Part shown: positions 33,909-42,439 of the stretch, one piece after another
How the letters are laid out: each line of letters starts with the position of its first letter
Numbering within the stretch: the first letter of the stretch is position 1
DNA from: Candidatus Omnitrophota bacterium
GTDB lineage: Bacteria; Omnitrophota; Gorgyraeia; Tantalellales; Tantalellaceae
NCBI GenBank assembly: GCA_028715965.1
Contig: JAQUQS010000008.1
Location: 1-59,785, forward strand
Reading direction: 5' to 3'
Length of the DNA stretch: 59,785 nucleotides
The notes under the pieces: model-generated
Told to the model about the DNA's origin: nothing
Database searches by the model: none
The model's input: only the letters and a program-made list of their open reading frames with translations
Translations under genes and position numbers: made by a program

Positions 33909-36215
33909 ATGGCGCGCTTGGTGGGAGACAAAAAAGGGATAACACTGGCGGAGATCATGTTCGCTGCCGTGATAAGCATAATGGTGGTGTCAACCGTGGT
34001 CTCGGTGTGGATATATACGCAACGGACCTGGCGTGGGGAGATAAGGCACACGTCGATACGTACAGACATGATAAAGGCCATAGAGAGATTAAGAAGCGAT
34101 ATACGTTTGTCGAGCGGTACATATATGACATTCTATCCTTCAGGTGGCAGCGAGTTCTCCGCTATATCCATGCCACTGGCGACAACAGACAGTGATGGAT
34201 TTTTTTTAAGAGATGGGTCGGATAAGATATCCTGGAGCAAGACCGTCATATACCATATCGTGAGTGAAACCGGCGTGGATAAGCTCCGCCGGACCGTTAT
34301 AAACTCATGGGATAGCGCCCTGGACGCCACGGGGAGATATTCACTCCTTACCAATGTCGTGAATGGTACTAATACCGGGGCATCACATGAGGACCTGATA
34401 AAAAAGGACCTGCAGGCTTTCGAGATAACCACTTTGTCTCCCGTGATAGATTTTTATTATGATTCATCGGACCCGGTCAAGGTGCGCAATGTGGTGTTCG
34501 GTTACGCCAAGCTGAGTAGCGGTAGCCATACTGTTAAGTTCAAGGTGACAGGAAAGAACGATGATTCCACAGGGTACGCTTTTGGCCTGGACACTATAAA
34601 GATAGAGCCGGCGGGATATCCCCGCGAAGCGGAATACTATAATTCCGCGGGCGCCCCGTCCGGCGCCTTAAGTTCCGGCGGCAGCACGCTGGAGAAGGTT
34701 TCCGGGAGCATGTGGTCCAACAACAATTACCTGGAATATAACGCCACGTTCATTGACGATTATATCGAGATAACGGACGGATATGACCTGGTACGGGAAT
34801 CGGCGTTCGACAATACAACGCGGAACAATACCACAAAATTCGACGCCGACGTGAAGATAAAACTCGAGCTACCGGAGGATCGGGAGGATGACAAGAACAT
34901 GATAGCCTGGTCAGCTTATTCGCAGACCGGGGCGGCTTCCCAGGATGGAGCGGATGGGTATCTGCCGGCGTATCCAATAGTGATAAGGACGATAGTAAAG
35001 AACGGATATATGGATATGGCCGCCAACGCCGTGCGGGTCCGTTTCAAGGCCCCGTCGTCCAATCCGACCAGGATAGACGCGGCATACCTGACACGTAAGA
35101 CAATACAAGGTACGGATACGGACCCGGATGGGCTGGCGAACCAGGACCCTTCGGGGCTTACGGTAAGCGAATATCACAGGCATCAGCGTCTTTTTTTCAG
35201 TGAGGAGGACAATGACATCGATATGAATGGTGACGGGGACAAGCTGGATATACTGGATTACGCGAACATTCCATCCGGCGGCGAGATCTGGTCGGTATGG
35301 ACGGCGTTCCCGATGGTACGCGAGGACGCGGACGGTGATCCGGTGGATCTTCTGATAACCGTCAGTATCCCCGACCTTTCATCCGTTTCCTTTCCGTCGG
35401 GTTGGGAGGGATTTGACTCGTCCGATTGTGAGTGCCGGGAGTGGACCGGTAGCGTTTGTAACTCCCAGTATATGCGGCTTGCCGATATAGGAGGAGGGAC
35501 AGGGACATACACTAATATATTACAAGCCGCGGGTACACCTGACTGGAGTGACGCGACTTATGTGCCCGTGGCATCAAATAACGTCTATTTCGCCATGGAT
35601 ATTGACACATGGGACAACGAAGGTACGGTCGAGTCCCAGGTGTACGACACTACTATTTCATCACCGTCATATAGCCAGATCAAGTGGAACGGGAGTACGC
35701 CTTCGGGTACTTCGATAGTCATGAAGGCCCGAAGTTCGGATAACGATGATATGCAGGGAGCTTCATCGTGGGATACCCTGACAGGAACTTCTACTAATCC
35801 GGGGAGCCTGGGCATTGGCAGCGGACGTTATGCGCAGTTCCAGGCGGTCATATCCACCGATATGGGTTGGGAGTGGTCCGGAGGTACGTTGAGCTATGTG
35901 GCGTATATTACGGAACAGGCAGCGGCGACTGATCCATGGGAGTTCCCCTACCGGAGTGGGGAACCGCTTGTGACGGGATATGATACCGCGTGGCTGGATG
36001 ATGTGGAGATGACGTGGGCCGGGGAGGAACAGATATGTGTCATAAAGGGCGATATAGTGAAAGAGGACGATTTTGGACAGGTCGAGGTCACGGTTGATAG
36101 CTCCGCGCTAGTGCGTGTTCTGCGGGTAGAACTTTCCGCCAGCGCCGAGGTCAATGGCAGGGTGCTGACCGAGAGTAACGTGCTTGAGGTGGAACCGAGG
36201 AATACCGGCAAATGA
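33909..36215 (+). CDS. Giant PilW-like prepilin (768 residues)
   Basis: Begins with a type IV prepilin leader MARLVGDKKG followed by ITLAEIMFAAVISIMVVS, Glu at mature position 5, as in PilW/GspJ. PilW proteins are commonly about 200-350 residues; this one is 768. The first 180 residues look PilW-like (a helical spine then a DKLRR strand). The rest is Ser/Thr/Asp/Gly-rich, beta-rich and contains an EF-hand loop at residues 436-447 with Asp, Asp, Asn, Asp, Asp and Asp at the six metal positions. Two cysteines close together (DCECREWTGSVC) may form a disulphide. It may be a pilus tip adhesin. I cannot name the passenger domains. Confidence 0.8.
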   Translation: MARLVGDKKGITLAEIMFAAVISIMVVSTVVSVWIYTQRTWRGEIRHTSIRTDMIKAIERLRSDIRLSSGTYMTFYPSGGSEFSAISMPLATTDSDGFFLRDGSDKISWSKTVIYHIVSETGVDKLRRTVINSWDSALDATGRYSLLTNVVNGTNTGASHEDLIKKDLQAFEITTLSPVIDFYYDSSDPVKVRNVVFGYAKLSSGSHTVKFKVTGKNDDSTGYAFGLDTIKIEPAGYPREAEYYNSAGAPSGALSSGGSTLEKVSGSMWSNNNYLEYNATFIDDYIEITDGYDLVRESAFDNTTRNNTTKFDADVKIKLELPEDREDDKNMIAWSAYSQTGAASQDGADGYLPAYPIVIRTIVKNGYMDMAANAVRVRFKAPSSNPTRIDAAYLTRKTIQGTDTDPDGLANQDPSGLTVSEYHRHQRLFFSEEDNDIDMNGDGDKLDILDYANIPSGGEIWSVWTAFPMVREDADGDPVDLLITVSIPDLSSVSFPSGWEGFDSSDCECREWTGSVCNSQYMRLADIGGGTGTYTNILQAAGTPDWSDATYVPVASNNVYFAMDIDTWDNEGTVESQVYDTTISSPSYSQIKWNGSTPSGTSIVMKARSSDNDDMQGASSWDTLTGTSTNPGSLGIGSGRYAQFQAVISTDMGWEWSGGTLSYVAYITEQAAATDPWEFPYRSGEPLVTGYDTAWLDDVEMTWAGEEQICVIKGDIVKEDDFGQVEVTVDSSALVRVLRVELSASAEVNGRVLTESNVLEVEPRNTGK

Positions 36216-36228
36216 AGGATGATCTTTT

Positions 36229-37443
36229 ATGCGGGATTTAATGCTCATGATAAAGAGTCACGTCAGGGAGGACCGGAAAGGAATGGTCCTTATGCTGGTT
36301 CTCTGTTTTGTGATGCTTATGAGCATAAGTACTGTTTCTCTCGGGTCCATGCTTAGGCAGGATGTGGAGCTTATACGGAGGGTCAAGACGGGAGAGCAGG
36401 CTAAGAACCTGGCCGAAGCCGGTATACATCATGCCGTATCCAGGATAAAGAACATGGGGTCTTCAGGGGTAAGCGCGTTTTCCGGGAGCCTGGATATAGG
36501 GACTTATAGTGTAAGTTTCGGGAACGCTACAAGCCAGGGCAGCCAGACCAAATATCTCGTTACTTCAACGGGTACGGTGGACGGTGTGTCTAAGACAGTA
36601 ACGGCGGAGCTCGGGGTGAATATCCCGACAGCGCTGGACTTCATGTGCGCGGCGGGTAATGACGCGCGGATCGCGGCTCTTCTTGCCATATGCCCGATAA
36701 CAGGTGACGTCCACGCGAACAATAACGTCTACCTGAAGGGTCCGCTGGGAGGGGTCGGGGTGACCGGAGACGTATCGGCGCGCGGACTGGTGACCGAGGG
36801 GACCACACATGATGAGTCGGACCTTCTTGATATACTTGTATGGATAAATGGTGACAATAATGATGCCGCTGAAGTGTCCGAGGGGGACAGTGCTCCTATC
36901 GTTACGTTCCCGGTGTTCGATTACGAGGCTTACAGGGCGGCCGCTATGGATGACGGCATATATTACGGGACTGACGACCTTGACGGGAATGGCGTGAAGG
37001 AATTCGAGGACGAGACCCTGAGCCCGAATAACGGCATAGTATTCGTGGACGGCGATGTCCGGTTCGTTGGCGACTGCACGGTGAACGGCGGGATAATTGC
37101 AGACAATATCTATATCGGTAAGAGGGTGAAGATCCTCTTTTTCTATGTTACATCACCGGGGGAGGTCGAACAGTATTCTACTGAAGACAATCGTAATGTG
37201 TTCATTGCCAGGAACGGTGATATACAGATAAGAGGCAAACTGGATACGGAAGAAGCTCTTGTATATGCCTCCCGGGACATAGTTTCCCTTGATGCTTTCG
37301 ATATAATCGATGTCAATGGCGCTCTTGTCGCGGGAAGGGATATATATATGTGGTCGGTCATAGCGTACATTTCATATAATTATGTGTCGGTCTCACCGAT
37401 GAATATGGAGAACCAGGTCTATATCGCCAGCTGGAACACATAA
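36229..37443 (+). CDS. PilX/GspK-like tip prepilin with beta-solenoid-like C-terminus
   Basis: 404 residues. The leader MRDLMLMIKSHVREDRKG is followed by MVLMLVLCFVMLMSIS. Mature position 5 is Leu, not Glu, the hallmark of GspK-type tip subunits. The NLAEAGIHHAVSRI block is the PilX/GspK helix. The C-terminal half repeats short strands with Gly-Asp turns (TGDVHANNNVYLKG, NGGIIADNIYIG, ARNGDIQIRG, NGALVAGRDIY), a pattern like bactofilin-type or other beta-solenoids. An EF-hand-like loop lies at 250-261 (DLDGNGVKEFED). Probably the tip cap of the structure formed with the two preceding prepilins; no PilY1 is encoded beside it. Confidence 0.75.
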   Translation: MRDLMLMIKSHVREDRKGMVLMLVLCFVMLMSISTVSLGSMLRQDVELIRRVKTGEQAKNLAEAGIHHAVSRIKNMGSSGVSAFSGSLDIGTYSVSFGNATSQGSQTKYLVTSTGTVDGVSKTVTAELGVNIPTALDFMCAAGNDARIAALLAICPITGDVHANNNVYLKGPLGGVGVTGDVSARGLVTEGTTHDESDLLDILVWINGDNNDAAEVSEGDSAPIVTFPVFDYEAYRAAAMDDGIYYGTDDLDGNGVKEFEDETLSPNNGIVFVDGDVRFVGDCTVNGGIIADNIYIGKRVKILFFYVTSPGEVEQYSTEDNRNVFIARNGDIQIRGKLDTEEALVYASRDIVSLDAFDIIDVNGALVAGRDIYMWSVIAYISYNYVSVSPMNMENQVYIASWNT

Positions 37444-37462
37444 AACCCTTTGATAATTAAAC

Positions 37463-37491
37463 TTGACAAGAATTCACCTATTTGATAATAT
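37463..37491 (+). promoter_or_regulatory. Promoter of rplU-rpmA
   Basis: TTGACA at 37463-37468, 17-base spacer, TAATAT at 37486-37491 preceded by TGA (extended -10). The leader to rplU is about 78 bases. I could not recognise a known L21 leader RNA in it. Confidence 0.6.
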
Positions 37492-37575
37492 GGTAAAACA
37501 TTTGTATACGAAGGCGTAATTGGCTTGCTGTAAGCTTATATTATTAAAACAGTTACGGAATTGCAGGAGAAGAAC

Positions 37576-37932
37576 ATGTACGCTATAATGAGTATTAACG
37601 GGGATCAGGTCAAAGTTGAGAAAGATACGAAGTTCACGGTGAACAGGTTAAAGGACCTGTCCTCAAAGACGTTGAAGGTGGAAGAGGTGCTTTTTGCCAA
37701 GAAGGGGAACAGCTATCTCGTGGGTGATCCGACCATAAAGGGCGCTTATGTTGAATGCGAAGTGCTCAGGGAGACCCGCGGGAAGAAAGTCATCGCTTAT
37801 AAGTACCGCGACAGGAAGAGTTCACAGTCCATCAAAGGACACCGTCAGGACCTTACGGAGCTAAAGGTCGTGAATATCGAGCTTGGCGAGAGCGCGAAAA
37901 AATCCGGCGAAGAAAAGAAAGCCGAAGAATAA
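37576..37932 (+). CDS. rplU: 50S ribosomal protein L21
   Basis: Large-subunit protein that binds 23S rRNA. It has 118 residues: YAIMSINGDQVKVEKD at the start, LKVEEVLFAKKGNSYLVGDPTIKGAYVECEVL, and the conserved YKYRDRKSSQSIKGHRQDLTELKV end. A charged Lys/Glu tail extends beyond the usual C-terminus. ATG 37576 follows AGGAGA; an in-frame TTG at 37561 is less likely. It is followed directly by rpmA; no ysxB-type protease gene for L27 lies between, in accord with L27 lacking an N-terminal extension. Confidence 0.96.
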   Translation: MYAIMSINGDQVKVEKDTKFTVNRLKDLSSKTLKVEEVLFAKKGNSYLVGDPTIKGAYVECEVLRETRGKKVIAYKYRDRKSSQSIKGHRQDLTELKVVNIELGESAKKSGEEKKAEE

Positions 37933-37951
37933 CATATAACGGGAGAAAGTC

Positions 37952-38194
37952 ATGGCACATAAAAAAGGACAAGGTTCATCGCGCAACGGACGCGATTCAA
38001 ATTCACAGAGACTGGGTGTAAAAAAATACGGCGGGCAGGCTGTCCTGGCAGGTAACATACTGGTCAGGCAGAGAGGGACCCATTATAAACCCGGGCTTAA
38101 CGTAGCTAAGGGTAAGGATGATACATTGTTCGCGAAATGCGAAGGAGTGGTGTCCTATACCGGTAAGCGCGTCGTGAACGTCATGCCAAAATAA
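37952..38194 (+). CDS. rpmA: 50S ribosomal protein L27
   Basis: Ribosomal protein whose N-terminus reaches the peptidyl transferase centre. It has 80 residues and begins [20 protein letters not shown], the processed-type N-terminus of Gram-negative L27, then [10 protein letters not shown] and [15 protein letters not shown]. Ribosome site GGGAGA lies upstream. Two bases separate its stop from obg. Confidence 0.97.
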   Translation: MAHKKGQGSSRNGRDSNSQRLGVKKYGGQAVLAGNILVRQRGTHYKPGLNVAKGKDDTLFAKCEGVVSYTGKRVVNVMPK

Positions 38195-38195
38195 A

Positions 38196-39161
38196 ATGCT
38201 TATCGATCACGCCAAGATCTATGTCTCCGGGGGGCGTGGCGGGAACGGATGCCAAAGCCTCTATAAGGACAAGTACCAGAGAAAAGGCACCCCCGACGGC
38301 GGTGACGGCGGTGACGGCGGTAACGTAGTGGTCGAAAGCGATCCTAACCTCAATACACTTCTGGATTTCAGGTATAATCAGCATCATAACGCGGGGAACG
38401 GCAAACACGGTGGCTCTAACACTAAGATCGGGAAACGCGGTCAGGACCGTGTGCTCAAAGTGCCTCCGGGTACGATCATCATAGACGCGTCAAATGGTCT
38501 TGTGATGAGGGATCTTGTATCAGTCGGAGAAAGTGTCATTGTGGCTAAGGGTGGCTCTGGCGGCAGGGGTAACGCGAGGAAATGCGAGGCCACTCCCGGC
38601 GAGCCCGGCGAGGAAAAAACCATTATTTTCGAGCTTAAACTTGTCGCGGATGTGGGCATAATTGGGTTCCCTAACGCGGGGAAGTCCACGTTGGTGTCGA
38701 GAATATCCAGGGCCAGGTCCAAGATAGCCCCTTATCCGTTCACGACAAAAGATCCCCATCTGGGTGTGGTAAGCCTTTATGAGGATACTTTTGTGGTGGC
38801 CGATATGCCCGGGCTCATTGAAGGAGCGCATCAGGGTAAAGGACTGGGGGACAGGTTCCTAAGGCATATCGAGCGTACGCGGGTCCTGGTCCATCTGGTC
38901 GATATGCAGCCGGTGGATGGCAGTGATCCCCTGGAGAATTTTAAAAAACTGGAGCAAGAACTCAAGGCCTATGACGAAGACGTATTCAATAAACCAAGGG
39001 TCATAGCGGGGAGTAAAATGGACCTGCCAGGGGCCGATAAGGAACTGGAAAGGTTCTCAAAAGAGGTGGGGGATAAAGTATTCCCTGTCTCCGCGGTAAG
39101 CGGATACGGGGTAAAGGACCTTCTGGACGAGATATATCATAAAGTGAAAGCGTTCAGGTGA
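38196..39161 (+). CDS. obg: GTPase Obg/CgtA
   Basis: Ribosome-associated GTPase for 50S assembly and stress control. The 321 residues comprise the glycine-rich Obg fold (about 1-157, with the GGDGGDGGN repeat), and the G domain with G1 GFPNAGKST, G3 DMPGLIEGA and the C-terminal SAVSGYG (G5). The G4 motif is SKMD rather than NKMD. There is no C-terminal OCT or acidic extension. The rplU-rpmA-obg order is near universal. It is followed closely by proB, whose start may overlap the stop. Confidence 0.96.
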   Translation: MLIDHAKIYVSGGRGGNGCQSLYKDKYQRKGTPDGGDGGDGGNVVVESDPNLNTLLDFRYNQHHNAGNGKHGGSNTKIGKRGQDRVLKVPPGTIIIDASNGLVMRDLVSVGESVIVAKGGSGGRGNARKCEATPGEPGEEKTIIFELKLVADVGIIGFPNAGKSTLVSRISRARSKIAPYPFTTKDPHLGVVSLYEDTFVVADMPGLIEGAHQGKGLGDRFLRHIERTRVLVHLVDMQPVDGSDPLENFKKLEQELKAYDEDVFNKPRVIAGSKMDLPGADKELERFSKEVGDKVFPVSAVSGYGVKDLLDEIYHKVKAFR

Positions 39162-39166
39162 AAGAT

Positions 39167-40252
39167 ATGAAAAGAATAACCGTCAAGATAGGGACACGGG
39201 TCCTCACGGATAAGGATAACCGTATCGACAGGAAGGTGCTTCGGCTCCTGGTGGGGCAGATATCGGACCTTGTGGACGGGGGGCTTGAGGTCATAGTTGT
39301 GTCATCCGGCGCCATCGGGGCCGGGCTCGGCCTCCTGAACATACAGAAAAAGGGCAGATCACTTTCCGATCTTCAGGCCATAGCCAGTGTCGGGCAGAAC
39401 CACCTGATGGATATTTATAATGAATACCTGGCTAAACGCGGGTATGTGGCCGGGCAGATACTCCTGACGCAGGATGATTTCAACGACAGACGGCGATTCC
39501 TCAACATAAGATATACCATTAATTCCCTGCTTGAGTTCAAGGCCGTACCTATAATAAACGAGAATGATACTGTCTCCACTGAAGAGATAAAGTTCGGTGA
39601 CAACGACAGATTGTCGAGCCTGGTGGCGGATATATCGGATTCGGATATGCTGGTGATACTCACGGATGTGGAAGGCCTCATGGACGCCAGCGGTTGTGTG
39701 ATAGGTGAGGTCGACATGGTAAGCGAGGACATAAAGAAACTGTGCAGGGGAAAAGGATGCGAGGTGAGCACGGGCGGGATGATCTCCAAGCTTGAATCCA
39801 TGGCAAAGGTCTCTAAGGCAGGGATACCCGGTGTTATCGCCCGTGGCAGGAGAGAGAACGTTCTTTTGGACATTCGCGACGGTAAGCATGTGGGGACGCG
39901 TTTCAATCCCAGCGAGAGGCCTATAAAGGCGCGTAAGAGATGGATAGCCTTCAGCAAGAGGTCAAAAGGCGCTATTGTGGTCGATGACGGGGCCAGGAAG
40001 GCATTGGTCGAAAAGCATAAAAGCCTTCTTCCCGGTGGGGTTAAAGGCGTACGCGGTGTTTTTTCCGACGGGGACGTGGTGGACATAGTCGATGCCGACG
40101 GGAAGGTGTTGGCAAGGGGAGTATCGAACTATACTTCGGCGGAAACAGATAAGATAAAAGGCAAAAGGACAGATTGCATAGAAAGAGAACTTGGGTATAA
40201 GGATTATGACGAGGTCGTCCATCGGGATAATCTCGTCGTTATGGGGGAATAA
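39167..40252 (+). CDS. proB: Glutamate 5-kinase
   Basis: Phosphorylates glutamate, the first and feedback-regulated step of proline synthesis. An amino-acid kinase domain (VKIGTRVLTD, VSSGAIGAG, PIINENDTVS, FGDNDRLSSLVA, GTGGM-like VSTGGMISK) is followed by a C-terminal PUA domain (about residues 275-350). ATG 39167 has AGGTGAAAG upstream; the GTG at 39158 overlapping the obg stop is the alternative. The full form is 361 residues. It is followed by proA, and proC lies at 3751. Confidence 0.96.
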   Translation: MKRITVKIGTRVLTDKDNRIDRKVLRLLVGQISDLVDGGLEVIVVSSGAIGAGLGLLNIQKKGRSLSDLQAIASVGQNHLMDIYNEYLAKRGYVAGQILLTQDDFNDRRRFLNIRYTINSLLEFKAVPIINENDTVSTEEIKFGDNDRLSSLVADISDSDMLVILTDVEGLMDASGCVIGEVDMVSEDIKKLCRGKGCEVSTGGMISKLESMAKVSKAGIPGVIARGRRENVLLDIRDGKHVGTRFNPSERPIKARKRWIAFSKRSKGAIVVDDGARKALVEKHKSLLPGGVKGVRGVFSDGDVVDIVDADGKVLARGVSNYTSAETDKIKGKRTDCIERELGYKDYDEVVHRDNLVVMGE

Positions 40253-40281
40253 AGAGCCTTACGCGGGGCGAAGGAGCCGCA

Positions 40282-41538
40282 ATGAACAGGGATATGATGA
40301 ATGAAATGACCGAAAAGGCCAGGAAGGCTTCTTATTCGCTTGCAGTGATGTCCCGCGAGCGTAAGGACGCGGTTTTACGTTCCATGGCGGATGGGATAGA
40401 GAGATCCGCCGCGGATATAAAGAAAGCCAACGCGATCGATGTAGCGGCGGCACGGGAGAAAGGGCGAACAGGCGCGTTCGTCGACAGGCTGGAACTGAAC
40501 GATAAGAGGATAAGCGGCATGTGTTCCATGTTAAGGGAAGTCGCCGCGCTTGAGGACCCGGTCGGGAAGGTGATCGGAACGACCACTCGCCCTAACGGCC
40601 TCGTGATAGAGAAAGTAAGGGTGCCTATCGGGGTTATCGGTATCATCTATGAGTCGAGGCCGAACGTAACGGCGGATTGTGTCTCGTTATGCATGAAATC
40701 CGGCAATGCCGTTATACTGCGCGGCGGATCCGACGCCATAAACTCGAATAAGGCTATTTACGACGCGATGAGACGGGGCGCGGTGTCCGCGGGGATGGAC
40801 GAAGGCGCCTTTGCGCTCGTCGAGGACACTTCCAGGGATATGGTCGACAGTATGCTCGGTGCGGCCGGAAAGATTGACCTTATAATGCCCAGAGGGGGAG
40901 AAGCCCTTATCCGGGAGGTAACGGAGAAGAGTCGTGTGCCCGTGATAAAGCATTATAAGGGTATATGCCATGTTTATGTAGATAAGGACGCTAACACAGA
41001 TATGGCCGAGAACATATGTTTCAACGCCAAGGTGCAGAGGCCCGGTGTCTGTAACGCGATGGAGACCATGCTGGTGCATAAAGATATCGCGGATGCTTTC
41101 CTGCCGGGGATGCTGGCGAAATTCGCTGGCGCAGGCGTAAAAATAAAGGGATGCGTGAGGACAAAAAAATACGCTAACATACCCGTTGGAACGGTCACTG
41201 ACGAAGATTACGCCACGGAGTGGCTGGACCTCGTGCTTAATGTGAAGATAGTGGATTCACTGGACGAGGCGGTCGGGCATATCGCGCGTTTCGGCTCAGG
41301 CCATTCCGACGCTATAGTAACGGAAAACGCGCGCGCGGCTGAGGATTTCCTGAGACGGGTCGATTCTTCCGCTGTTTACGTGAACGCTTCTACGCGGTTC
41401 ACCGATGGAGGCGAGTTCGGCAAGGGCGCCGAGATCGGGATATCGACGGACAGGCTGCATGCCCGTGGCCCCATGGGATTGGAAGAACTGACCACGTATA
41501 AGTACGTGGTACGCGGTACGGGCCAGATAAGAGAATAA
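40282..41538 (+). CDS. proA: Gamma-glutamyl phosphate reductase
   Basis: NADPH-dependent reduction of glutamyl phosphate to glutamate semialdehyde, the second step of proline synthesis. The 418 residues are of the aldehyde dehydrogenase fold. Motifs are IGVIGIIYESRPNVTAD, GNAVILRGG, the catalytic cysteine in VQRPGVCNAMET, and YVNASTRFTDGGEFGKGAEIGIST. ATG 40282 follows AAGGAG. proB-proA is followed by nadD and rsfS, a common order. Confidence 0.97.
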   Translation: MNRDMMNEMTEKARKASYSLAVMSRERKDAVLRSMADGIERSAADIKKANAIDVAAAREKGRTGAFVDRLELNDKRISGMCSMLREVAALEDPVGKVIGTTTRPNGLVIEKVRVPIGVIGIIYESRPNVTADCVSLCMKSGNAVILRGGSDAINSNKAIYDAMRRGAVSAGMDEGAFALVEDTSRDMVDSMLGAAGKIDLIMPRGGEALIREVTEKSRVPVIKHYKGICHVYVDKDANTDMAENICFNAKVQRPGVCNAMETMLVHKDIADAFLPGMLAKFAGAGVKIKGCVRTKKYANIPVGTVTDEDYATEWLDLVLNVKIVDSLDEAVGHIARFGSGHSDAIVTENARAAEDFLRRVDSSAVYVNASTRFTDGGEFGKGAEIGISTDRLHARGPMGLEELTTYKYVVRGTGQIRE

Positions 41539-41562
41539 CTACGCTCAATTTCAAGGGGTGCC

Positions 41563-42141
41563 ATGCCAAGGATAGGGCTCTTCGGAGGAACGTTCAATCC
41601 AGTACACACGGGACATCTTGTACTTGCCCAGGAATGCTGGCACGCCCTGAATCTGGACAAGGTGGTATTCATCCCTTCCTATATTCCTCCCCACAAGGAT
41701 GTGCAGGGGGACGTATCTCCGGCGGACAGGCTTAATATGGTGCGTCTCGCGCTTGAGGGTGATGACAGGTTCGAGATATCGACTTATGAAATGGACAAGG
41801 GCGGGGTATCCTTTTCCATAGATACAGTGCGTCATTTCAGGGAAGTATATGGTGATAGCGCCGGACTTTTCTTTATCGCGGGGGCGGATGCCGCTTCAGG
41901 ACTGGGGACATGGAAAGATCCCGATACGCTTTTGGACCTGGTCGATTTTGTGGTCGTATCCAGGCCAGGTAGCCCGGAAATAACTGGTTATGAGGGCAGG
42001 ATAACGCGAGTGGATATGCCGGGTATAGATATTTCCTCGAGCATGTTAAGGGAAAGGATACGGGTACGTGAGCCCATCGATCATATGATGCCGGTCAATG
42101 TGGTGAAATATATACGGAATAAGGGCCTGTACCGGGATTAA
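41563..42141 (+). CDS. nadD: Nicotinate-nucleotide adenylyltransferase
   Basis: Joins ATP and nicotinate mononucleotide in NAD synthesis. The 192 residues have the nucleotidyltransferase signature GLFGGTFNPVHTGH (HTGH at 15-18), PSYIPPHKD, a GADAASGLGTWKDP block and the second ATP motif ISSSMLRERI. In many genomes it precedes rsfS; here a small zinc-ribbon gene with its own promoter sits between the two. Confidence 0.95.
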   Translation: MPRIGLFGGTFNPVHTGHLVLAQECWHALNLDKVVFIPSYIPPHKDVQGDVSPADRLNMVRLALEGDDRFEISTYEMDKGGVSFSIDTVRHFREVYGDSAGLFFIAGADAASGLGTWKDPDTLLDLVDFVVVSRPGSPEITGYEGRITRVDMPGIDISSSMLRERIRVREPIDHMMPVNVVKYIRNKGLYRD

Positions 42142-42156
42142 GAGTGTCATATTCAC

Positions 42157-42184
42157 TTGACAAATGGTCCCTCTATGATAAACT
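42157..42184 (+). promoter_or_regulatory. Putative promoter of the DUF5679 gene
   Basis: TTGACA at 42157-42162, 16-base spacer, TAAACT at 42179-42184 preceded by TGA (extended -10), just after the nadD stop. Confidence 0.5.
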
Positions 42185-42227
42185 TATCCAGTAACGTTGA
42201 AAGCATCAAAATTTAGGAGGTTTTCAC

Positions 42228-42374
42228 ATGGCTGAAGCGTATTGCGTTAAATGTAAATCCAAGAAGGAAATGAAGGATGCTAAGGAAGTGACCATGAAGA
42301 ATGGCAGGAAAGCCATGAAAGGTTGCTGTCCCGAATGTGGCACCGGTATGTACCGGATAATGGGGAAAAAGTAG
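42228..42374 (+). CDS. DUF5679-like small zinc-ribbon protein (48 residues)
   Basis: A 48-residue protein with two CxxC pairs, CVKC near the start and CPEC near the end (an extra Cys precedes the second pair), and the family pattern MKDAKEVTMKNGRKAMKG between them, ending CGTGMYRIMGKK. This matches the DUF5679 zinc-ribbon family of unknown function. The start has a strong AGGAGG site eight bases upstream and a plausible promoter further up, so it is probably well expressed. It lies between nadD and rsfS, which suggests a link to ribosomes or nucleic acids, but this is only context. Confidence 0.85.
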   Translation: MAEAYCVKCKSKKEMKDAKEVTMKNGRKAMKGCCPECGTGMYRIMGKK

Positions 42375-42439
42375 CATCTATTTATAATAGAGCATATCTC
42401 GTTGAGCCTGTTCAAAGGAAGCATCACGGGTCAATATAC

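Noticed and set aside
38301-38331. Tandem GGCGGTGAC repeats
   Set aside because: They encode the glycine-rich GGDGGDGGN turn of the Obg fold, which is conserved in the family, so they are coding rather than regulatory repeats.
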